The notes under the pieces were generated by a model that saw only the letters and a list, made by a program, of their open reading frames with translations, ran no database searches and had not been told where the DNA came from. Of a stretch of DNA of 64,000 nt, positions 57,340-64,000 are shown piece by piece. The DNA comes from Pseudofulvibacter geojedonensis (GTDB lineage: Bacteria; Bacteroidota; Bacteroidia; Flavobacteriales; Flavobacteriaceae), in the NCBI RefSeq assembly GCF_042675745.1, contig NZ_JBHTJM010000010.1, forward strand, positions 310,001 through 374,000, written 5' to 3'. The position numbers and the translations under genes are program-made. The stretch's first letter is position 1. Every line of letters starts with the position of its first letter.

Positions 57340-58023
57340 TTAAACCTTTTTCTGTACAACTTCAAAAATTTTCCCGTCCTGTAGTTTTAAAGTTTTAGAA
57401 GGGTATTTTAAAATTAAAGCATAATCATGAGTAGCCATTAAAATAGTATTTCCGTTTTGGTTAATTTCTCTTAAAATACCCATTACTTCTATACTGGTTT
57501 GAGGGTCTAGGTTACCTGTTGGTTCATCTGCAATAATTAGTTCGGGGTCATTTAATAAAGCCCTGGCAATAGCAATACGTTGTTGTTCTCCACCAGATAA
57601 TTCATGAGGAAATTTGAAACCTTTAGAATTCATACCTACTTTGGTTAAAACCTCATCTATACGCATTTTCATTTCTGCTTTGTTTTTCCATCCTGTGGCT
57701 TTTAATACAAACTCTAGATTATTGAAAATAGTTCTGTCTGATAGTAGTTTGAAATCTTGAAAAACAACCCCTAACTTGCGTCTTAAATGTGGTATTTCTT
57801 TATTTTTAAGAGTAGCTAGGTTATATCCCACAATAGAGCCATCACCTTCTTTTAATGGTAAATCAGCATAAAGAGTTTTCATAAAACTACTTTTTCCAGC
57901 TCCAGTTTTACCAATAAGATAAATAAATTCACCCTTGTTAATGTTAAGGGTAACATCAGATAATACTAAATTATCTTTTTGGTATATAGCAGCCTCCTTT
58001 AAGGATAAAACAGTTTCAGACAT
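57340..58023 (-). CDS. ftsE: Cell-division ABC-type ATPase FtsE
   Basis: 227 residues from ATG 58023 (MSETVLSLKEAAIYQKDN); an upstream start at 58056 is unnecessary. It has Walker A GKTGAGKSS, the signature LSGGEQQRIAIARALL and Walker B LIIADEPTGNLD, in the FtsE arrangement. FtsE with FtsX couples cytoplasmic division machinery to periplasmic amidase activation. No ftsX lies next to it in this window, as is common in Bacteroidota. The gene is 18 nt upstream of the methyltransferase gene. Confidence 0.9.
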   Translation of the reverse strand: MSETVLSLKEAAIYQKDNLVLSDVTLNINKGEFIYLIGKTGAGKSSFMKTLYADLPLKEGDGSIVGYNLATLKNKEIPHLRRKLGVVFQDFKLLSDRTIFNNLEFVLKATGWKNKAEMKMRIDEVLTKVGMNSKGFKFPHELSGGEQQRIAIARALLNDPELIIADEPTGNLDPQTSIEVMGILREINQNGNTILMATHDYALILKYPSKTLKLQDGKIFEVVQKKV

Positions 58024-58117
58024 AAAAATGGTAATTTTGAAAGTAAAAATAAGCATTAAGTGTTAAGTACAAAGAATTATAAGAGAAGAATTATTCTTAA
58101 AATAAATTATCTGTTTT

Positions 58118-58125
58118 TAGATTTG
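58118..58125 (+). promoter_or_regulatory. -7 box upstream of the TPR protein gene
   Basis: TAGATTTG matches TAnnTTTG in the divergent region between ftsE and the TPR gene, about 128 nt before the latter's ATG, implying a long 5' untranslated region if used. No -33 element was evident. Confidence 0.35.
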
Positions 58126-58253
58126 TACTGTTAACAAAATATTTAATAAGTTGCCATAATTTCTTTTTAGATTGCGCGTTATAACAACTGTGAATATGTA
58201 TTTTTATACTAGTGTTTACAAAGCAATGCAATGAATGTTTAAAAAAGCATTAT

Positions 58254-61200
58254 ATGATTCATAAGAATTCCTTATTAGGTTTGTTCGTTTTTGGGGCTTT
58301 TGCCTTAAGTTGGGGGCAACAAACTAAAATTTACACCCATGATTCTGCACCGTACTTAAAGGCTTTGTCGCTTTATAAAGCAGAACAATACTTGGCCTCT
58401 CAGGCTTTGTTTCAGAAAATAAAAAATAATTCAGAAGATGAGTTGATAGATGCAGATTGCACCTATTATATAGCTAATTGTGCAGTAAGGTTAAATCAAT
58501 CAGGAGCTGATGAATTGATAACTTCTTTTGTTGAGGAATATCCAACTAGTACTAAGAAAAATGCAGCTTTTAATGATGTTGCAGATTACTATTATGGAAA
58601 TAGTAAGTATGCTCATGCTTTAAAATGGTACGATCAGGTTGATGAATCTAATTTAACTCAAAAAGAAAAAGAGCCTTTTTATTTTAAAAAGGGCTATGCG
58701 TTGTTTCATACCAATCAGAAAAAAGCCTCTAAAAAGTATTTTAATTTAGTTGAAGACTCTAAGGTTTATGGTTCACAAGCTAAATATTATCTAGGGTACA
58801 TTGCTTATGAAGGAGATGATTACCAAGAGGCTAATACTTTATTCGATCAAGTAAAAGATCAAGAGAAATACCAAGAGAAAATGGCTTATTTTCAGGCTGA
58901 TATGAATTTCAAGCTAGGTAAATTTCAACAAGCGATAGATTTAGCTAGCCAAAGACTTCCTTTGGCTTCAGATGCAGAAGAGAGATCTCAGTTAAACAAG
59001 ATTGTAGGTGAGAGTTATTTCAACTTAAAGGAATACAATAAAGCATTACCGTATTTAAAAGAGTACAAAGGAAAAAAAGGAAAGTGGACAAATACAGATC
59101 ATTATCAATTAGGATATGTTTATTATCAACGACATGAATATGAAGCTGCTATATCTGAGTTTAATAAAATAATTGACGGAAAGAATTCAGTAGCACAAAA
59201 CGCTTATTATCATTTGGCAGAATGTTATGTTAAAACAGGTAAGAAGCAACAGGCTTTAAACGCATTTAAAAATGCATCGGAGATGGATTTTAGTGTTGAA
59301 ATGAAACAAGATGCTTGGTTGAATTACGCCAAGTTAAGTTACGAAATAGGAAATCCTTATCAGCCAGTTCCTGAAGTATTAGCTTCTTATATGAAAGCTT
59401 ATCCAAATGATCTAAATAATGAAGAATTAGAAAACTTATTGATAGATTCATATATCACTTCAAAAAATTACAAGGAAGCCTTGGTCTTATTAGAGGGAAA
59501 GGGAGGTTATAATTACAAAGTAGCATATCAAAAAGTAGCGTTTTATAGAGGTGTAGAGTTATTTAACGAAGGAATGTTTAATGAGGCTAAGAATCATTTT
59601 GACAAATCATTAAAAGAGCCTAGAACAAAAAACATAACAGCCCGATCACAATTCTGGAAAGCGGAATGCGATTACTTGTTAGATAATTACCAAGAGGCTT
59701 TAATTGGTTTTAAGCAATTTCAGCAGAAAGATAGTTTGACTAAATATGCTGAAGCTAAAAATTTAGATTATCAGATAGCTTATGCTTATTTTAAACAAAA
59801 GGAATATGCTCAAGCTGTAGATGGTTTTAAAAATCATATAGAAAAAAGCAAAGACGATATACAACGATTAAACGATTCTTACTTGCGTTTAGGTGATAGT
59901 TATTTTGTGACTACAGATTATTGGAAGGCTATGGAGGCTTACAATGAAGCTAAAAAGTTAAATAATATCGATGCAGATTATGCGCACTTTCAAAAAGCTA
60001 TTTCGTATGGTTTTGTGGGTAAAAATCAAGAGAAAATTAACGACCTAAAGTTGTTTTTAAATGATTTTGCTAATTCGCAATATAGAGACGATGCTTTGTT
60101 TGAATTAGGGAATACTTATGTAATAGTTAATGAGAGTGAAAAAGCATTAAAAACATATGATGATCTAGTGTATAAACATCCAAATAGTTCATATGTTTCC
60201 AGAGGTATGCTTAAACAAGGTTTGGTTCATTATAATAATGACAGTAATGAACAGGCTTTAAATAAATTTAAACAAGTTGCTGTCAATTACCCAGGTTCTG
60301 CAGAGGCAAATCAGGCAGTAGCTACCGCAAGATTAATTTATGTTGATTTAAATAGGGTAGACGAATATGCTACTTGGGTAAAAACATTGGACTTTGTTGA
60401 AGTGTCTGATGCAGATTTAGATAACACTACTTATGAAGCAGCAGAGAAACAATTTTTGCAACAAAAAACAGATCAGGCTATAGCTAGTTTTAGAAGCTAT
60501 TTGCAAAGTTTTCCTAACGGATTACATGCTACTCAAGCACATTTTTATTTAGGACAAATGCTTTATAAAAAAGATGATAAAGAGAAAGCTATTCCGCATT
60601 ATAAATTTGTAATAGATCAGTCTCGAAATGAATTTACAGAACAGGCTTTGGTAAGGTTGTCTCAGTTGTACTTAGAAAACAATAATTGGCAAGAGGTTAA
60701 GCCAGTATTAGTGCGTTTAGAAGCAGAGGCAGATTTTCCGCAAAATGTAGTATTTGCTCAGTCTAACTTAATGAGAGTTAATTATGAATTAGCACAGTAT
60801 GATCAGGCTGTTGTTTATGCAGAAAAAGTGTTGAAAAACCCTAAAAACAGCGATGCTATTATTAGCGATTCGCAAGTAATTATAGCTCGTTCTGCTATAA
60901 AAGTTGGAGATGAGAACAAGGCAAAAATAGCTTATGAAGAAGTGCAAAAAATAGCTAAGGGTTCTTTAGCTGCAGAAGCATTGTACTATGAGGCTTATTT
61001 CGAAAATAAAGATTCAAATTATGAGGAATCTAATAAGACAATTCAAGAGTTAACTAAAAACTATTCGGGTTATAAGTATTATGCGGCTAAGAGTTTAGTG
61101 TTAATGGCTAAGAATTTTTATGAGCTGGAAGATTCTTATCAGGCAACATATATTTTAGAAAGAGTAATTGAAAACTTCACTCAATATGAAGATGTTGTAG

Positions 61201-61301
61201 AAGAGGCGCAAATAGAATTACAAAGGATTAAGCAGTTAGAGGCTAAAAGGAATTCATCTATTAATGTTGAGCCTCTTGAAGATAATAAAAACCAAGAATA
61301 A
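58254..61301 (+). CDS. Long exported tetratricopeptide repeat protein
   Basis: 1015 residues from ATG 58254 (MIHKNSLLGLFVFGAFALSWGQ is the signal peptide; the 14 upstream residues of a longer frame would mask it). The rest is a nearly continuous array of TPR and Sel1-like helix pairs: repeated A-x-x-x-Y/F-x-x-G patterns such as YNKALPYLKEY, YQEALIGFKQF, YAQAVDGFKNH and YDQAVVYAEKVL, with at least 20 units. It begins an operon with an outer-membrane barrel gene 23 nt downstream, so a periplasmic scaffold or outer-membrane assembly role is likely. Confidence 0.9.
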   Translation: MIHKNSLLGLFVFGAFALSWGQQTKIYTHDSAPYLKALSLYKAEQYLASQALFQKIKNNSEDELIDADCTYYIANCAVRLNQSGADELITSFVEEYPTSTKKNAAFNDVADYYYGNSKYAHALKWYDQVDESNLTQKEKEPFYFKKGYALFHTNQKKASKKYFNLVEDSKVYGSQAKYYLGYIAYEGDDYQEANTLFDQVKDQEKYQEKMAYFQADMNFKLGKFQQAIDLASQRLPLASDAEERSQLNKIVGESYFNLKEYNKALPYLKEYKGKKGKWTNTDHYQLGYVYYQRHEYEAAISEFNKIIDGKNSVAQNAYYHLAECYVKTGKKQQALNAFKNASEMDFSVEMKQDAWLNYAKLSYEIGNPYQPVPEVLASYMKAYPNDLNNEELENLLIDSYITSKNYKEALVLLEGKGGYNYKVAYQKVAFYRGVELFNEGMFNEAKNHFDKSLKEPRTKNITARSQFWKAECDYLLDNYQEALIGFKQFQQKDSLTKYAEAKNLDYQIAYAYFKQKEYAQAVDGFKNHIEKSKDDIQRLNDSYLRLGDSYFVTTDYWKAMEAYNEAKKLNNIDADYAHFQKAISYGFVGKNQEKINDLKLFLNDFANSQYRDDALFELGNTYVIVNESEKALKTYDDLVYKHPNSSYVSRGMLKQGLVHYNNDSNEQALNKFKQVAVNYPGSAEANQAVATARLIYVDLNRVDEYATWVKTLDFVEVSDADLDNTTYEAAEKQFLQQKTDQAIASFRSYLQSFPNGLHATQAHFYLGQMLYKKDDKEKAIPHYKFVIDQSRNEFTEQALVRLSQLYLENNNWQEVKPVLVRLEAEADFPQNVVFAQSNLMRVNYELAQYDQAVVYAEKVLKNPKNSDAIISDSQVIIARSAIKVGDENKAKIAYEEVQKIAKGSLAAEALYYEAYFENKDSNYEESNKTIQELTKNYSGYKYYAAKSLVLMAKNFYELEDSYQATYILERVIENFTQYEDVVEEAQIELQRIKQLEAKRNSSINVEPLEDNKNQE

Positions 61302-61324
61302 TTTTTGATTCAAGAAAAGAAAGT

Positions 61325-63028
61325 ATGACAAAATATATTATATATATCGTTTTTGTGTTGGTCGGAACAAATGGTTTTGCTCAAGAAGATGAAAACATAG
61401 GTACAGAGGTTATTAATGTTGTTAAGCCATATACTCCTTCTGTATCAGACGCTTTTAAAGTGAAAGAGGTTCCAGCTGTAAATGATAGTACAGAATTAAC
61501 TAAAAAGAATGTAGAGTACAAGATAGAGTCGGTGCCAGTAGCTTCAACATTTACACCAGCTAAAGGAAAAGCAGCTAACGTAGAAAAGCAAGCTCCTAAA
61601 AAGTTATATAATAATTATGCTTCATTAGCAGTGGGTAACTATTTAAATGTTTTAGGCGAGTTTTATGCAACCTTGCCAGTTAATAATACAGATAACTTTA
61701 CGGTTGGTTTGAATCATCATTCAACTCAAGGAGAAATTGATGGAGTACAGTTAGATGATAAATTTTATGATACAGATTTAAGTTTAGTATATGCAAAAAG
61801 AGATAAAGGATTGTCTTATCAGATAGAAGGAGGTTTTAAACATCAGCTTTATAATTGGTATGGTACCTCTTATGAGTTAACAGATGCTCAACGTGCAGAT
61901 ATCGATGCTTCTCATACTTATATGACTGGTTTGTTGGGTGGTCATGTAGAAGTTGATGATTCCTTTTTTAAAGGAGGAGATATAAGTTATAGACGATTTT
62001 GGGATGATTATAATGCAGCCGAAAACAACATAGTTTTAATGCCAGAGTTTGAAATAAATGTTGCTGATAAATTGGTGAATATTAAAGGGGTGTTAGATTA
62101 TGTAGGAGGAGAGTTCGATCAATCATCAGCAGTTTTAAAGTATAGTTATTTAAAAACGGGTGTTCAGCCAAGTTTAGAATTATTGAGAGATGATTTAACG
62201 CTTAATTTAGGAGCACAATTTGTATTTGGCTTAGATGCAGAAAATAGTGAGTCAGATTTCTTTATTTACCCAAAAGTTGCGGCTTCTTATAGGTTGTTAG
62301 GTGATAGGGTGATAGCTATTGGTGGGTTAAATGGAGACTTGCAACAAAACTCATATTATAGTTTTGCTCAAGAGAATAAATATATAGCCCCATTAATAGG
62401 AGTAGCTCCAACAGATAGGCAATATGAAGCGTATTTGGGAGTAAAAGGAAAATTATCTGGTAAAGTAAATTATACGCTTAAAGGTGCTTATGGAGCAGAA
62501 AAGAATAAGTATATGTTCGTAATGAACGCTGTTAACGATGTAAATGTAGCAACAGAAAACTACCAAAAGGCAAATTCTTTTGGTGTTGTATATGATGATG
62601 TAAGCACTTTTAGAACAGAATTTCAATTAAAAGCTCAGGTAAATAAAAATTATTCTATAGGTTTAGATGTGGCTTATAGTAGTTTTAATACAGATGAGTT
62701 AGATAAGGTGTACAATATCCCCCAATTAGAAGCTAGTTTATTTGGAGATTTTAAGTTTAATGATAAATGGTTTGCAGGTTTAAATTTCTTTTATATAGGA
62801 GAGAGAAATGCTAGGTTGCAATCTAACGTAGTTGGTTTAGCTAGTAAAGAAATAACCTTAAAGGGTTTCTTTGATGCTAATGTAAATGTAGGTTATCATG
62901 TGTCTAATCGTTTTACAGCTTTTATAAAGGCTAATAATGTAGCTAGTCAAGAATACCAAAGATGGTTAAGTTACCCAACTCAGCAAATCCAAGTATTAGG
63001 TGGTTTGCAGTACAAGTTCGATTTTTAA
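61325..63028 (+). CDS. Outer-membrane beta-barrel protein (TonB-receptor-like, no plug)
   Basis: 567 residues: signal peptide (MTKYIIYIVFVLVGTNGFAQ), a short conserved N-terminal segment (NVVKPYTPSVSDAFKVKEV), then from about residue 90 alternating amphipathic strands ending in the C-terminal barrel residue Phe (VLGGLQYKFDF). It resembles the barrel of TonB-dependent receptors but there is no plug domain. It is in an operon with the 1015-residue TPR protein, and gyrB follows after a promoter. The substrate is unknown. Confidence 0.85.
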   Translation: MTKYIIYIVFVLVGTNGFAQEDENIGTEVINVVKPYTPSVSDAFKVKEVPAVNDSTELTKKNVEYKIESVPVASTFTPAKGKAANVEKQAPKKLYNNYASLAVGNYLNVLGEFYATLPVNNTDNFTVGLNHHSTQGEIDGVQLDDKFYDTDLSLVYAKRDKGLSYQIEGGFKHQLYNWYGTSYELTDAQRADIDASHTYMTGLLGGHVEVDDSFFKGGDISYRRFWDDYNAAENNIVLMPEFEINVADKLVNIKGVLDYVGGEFDQSSAVLKYSYLKTGVQPSLELLRDDLTLNLGAQFVFGLDAENSESDFFIYPKVAASYRLLGDRVIAIGGLNGDLQQNSYYSFAQENKYIAPLIGVAPTDRQYEAYLGVKGKLSGKVNYTLKGAYGAEKNKYMFVMNAVNDVNVATENYQKANSFGVVYDDVSTFRTEFQLKAQVNKNYSIGLDVAYSSFNTDELDKVYNIPQLEASLFGDFKFNDKWFAGLNFFYIGERNARLQSNVVGLASKEITLKGFFDANVNVGYHVSNRFTAFIKANNVASQEYQRWLSYPTQQIQVLGGLQYKFDF

Positions 63029-63170
63029 AATAATGTGATTTTTTGTAAGTTCAGTAGAAATAATCAACAACTTAAAAAAGTGTGACTTCAGAAATCCTTT
63101 TTAACTAATTGTTGTTGATAACTTCTTGTATTTGCGGGGGTTGATTAGTGATAATTACCGACTCTTTTTT

Positions 63171-63178
63171 TATATTTG
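63171..63178 (+). promoter_or_regulatory. -7 box of gyrB
   Basis: TATATTTG, an exact TAnnTTTG, lies 41 nt before the gyrB ATG. A convincing -33 TTTG at normal spacing is absent. Confidence 0.5.
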
Positions 63179-63219
63179 TCTGTTTCAGAAAATTTAGAAT
63201 AAAATATCAAGATTTATAT

Positions 63220-64000
63220 ATGAGCGAAGAGACTAAAAATCACAATTATTCGGCAGATAGTATTCAGGCGTTAGAAGGAATGGAGCATGTTAGAATGCGT
63301 CCTTCGATGTATATTGGAGATGTAGGGGTTAGAGGTTTACACCACTTGGTTTACGAGGTGGTAGATAACTCTATAGATGAGGCTATGGCTGGGCACTGTG
63401 ATAAGATTGATGTTTGGATTAACGAAGATAATTCTATATCTGTTTTAGATAACGGGCGTGGTATTCCGGTAGGAATTCATAAAAAAGAAGGAGTTTCTGC
63501 ACTACAGGTTGTAATGACTAAAATTGGAGCCGGTGGTAAGTTTGATAAAGATTCGTATAAGGTATCAGGAGGGTTACACGGTGTAGGTGTCTCTTGTGTT
63601 AATGCATTATCGAATCATTTAAAAGCTACTGTTTACAAAGAAGGTAGAATTTGGGAACAAGAATATGAAAGAGGAAAGGCTTTATATCCTGTAAAGTCAA
63701 TTGGCGAAACAGATAGAAATGGAACAATGGTTACTTTTAGACCAGACGATTCTATTTTTAAAGAAACTACAGTTTATAACTACGATACTCTAGCGGCAAG
63801 ATTAAGAGAACTTTCTTTTTTAAATAAAGGTATAACAGTTTCTATTACAGATAAACGAGAAAAAGACGAAGAAGGTAATTTTATATCGGAAACTTTTCAG
63901 TCTACAGAAGGACTTTCTGAGTTTGTAAAATATTTAGATGCAACTCGAGAGCAGTTAACTGCTGGAGTGATTGCCATGGAGGGAGAAAAGAATGGAATCC
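63220..64000 (+). CDS. gyrB: DNA gyrase subunit B, partial (C-terminus outside window)
   Basis: ATPase subunit of DNA gyrase, which introduces negative supercoils. The first 260 residues are visible: MSEETKNHNYSADSIQALEG, then the GHKL ATPase with VRMRPSMYIGD, the N-box EVVDNSIDEA, the GxG block VLDNGRGIPVGIH and SGGLHGVGVSCVNALS as the ATP lid. The start at 63220 matches homologues. The window ends within the transducer domain. Confidence 0.97.
   Translation, partial: MSEETKNHNYSADSIQALEGMEHVRMRPSMYIGDVGVRGLHHLVYEVVDNSIDEAMAGHCDKIDVWINEDNSISVLDNGRGIPVGIHKKEGVSALQVVMTKIGAGGKFDKDSYKVSGGLHGVGVSCVNALSNHLKATVYKEGRIWEQEYERGKALYPVKSIGETDRNGTMVTFRPDDSIFKETTVYNYDTLAARLRELSFLNKGITVSITDKREKDEEGNFISETFQSTEGLSEFVKYLDATREQLTAGVIAMEGEKNGI

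Noticed and set aside
1..64000. CRISPR arrays, insertion sequences, prophage or defence islands
   Set aside because: No regularly spaced direct repeats, transposase, integrase, phage structural or Cas genes were seen on either strand.

Overview
The window is about 64 kb of AT-rich chromosome from a member of the Bacteroidota, most likely a marine Flavobacteriaceae (a Tenacibaculum/Polaribacter-like lineage is my guess; the genus is not proven). Four things support this: promoters of the TAnnTTTG type, a tmRNA encoding the tag GENNYALAA, a subtilase with a type IX secretion C-terminal sorting domain, and families typical of the phylum (DUF2807, DUF4468, DUF922, YwqK, TIGR00266/AIM24). No CRISPR array, insertion sequence, prophage, rRNA or ordinary tRNA gene was found.

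Layout. 1-2.6 kb: a leftward trpE-trpG-trpD operon headed by a leader peptide with three consecutive Trp codons and a complete attenuator. 2.6-3.7 kb: marR-yceI. 3.8-7.2 kb: a rightward thiol/sulfur module (two thioredoxin-fold lipoproteins, a CstB-like persulfide dioxygenase-rhodanese fusion, two single rhodaneses). 7.4-7.8 kb: ssrA (tmRNA). 8-9.2 kb: a LYS1/alanine-dehydrogenase-like enzyme. 9.2-11.3 kb: a leftward run of small membrane proteins and a SanA-like DUF218 protein. 11.3-14.3 kb: a leftward creD operon with a winged-helix regulator, a Coq4-like protein and two matching promoter/operator sites. 14.4-24 kb: DUF1801, a frameshifted transglutaminase-like gene, kdsA, typA, trxB, then a leftward PadR-PspC-DUF2807 envelope-stress-type cluster with an unlisted 48-residue ORF at its head. 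24.3-29.3 kb: DUF4442, AIM24-like, oxyR/dps, VOC and DUF2141 genes. 29.4-44.5 kb: mainly housekeeping genes (guaA, LysM-receptor fusion, osmC, DUF922, DUF3820, pyrG, yidC, ywqK-like, mnmA, subtilase, nitronate monooxygenase-like, FMN reductase with an HxlR regulator).

44.6-57.3 kb is the most accessory-like region: a surface-polysaccharide cluster with genes on both strands, several TTG or GTG starts, FdtA- and FdtB-like amino-sugar enzymes, a Wzx-type flippase, five glycosyltransferases, two Fe(II)/2-oxoglutarate oxygenases, a GT2/DUF2304 pair and a many-spanning membrane protein. 57.3-64 kb returns to core genes: ftsE, a long TPR protein paired with an outer-membrane barrel, and the start of gyrB.

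The strongest non-coding signals are the trp attenuator, the duplicated TACTTTG-N5-CAAAGTA promoter/operators of the creD operon, the cruciform repeat beside creD, an inverted repeat around the padR promoter, a predicted leaderless guaA mRNA, and OxyR-type half-sites between oxyR and dps. I see no clear evidence of a wholly new defence or mobile system; the candidates for undescribed biology are regulatory elements and the oxygenase-containing glycan cluster.
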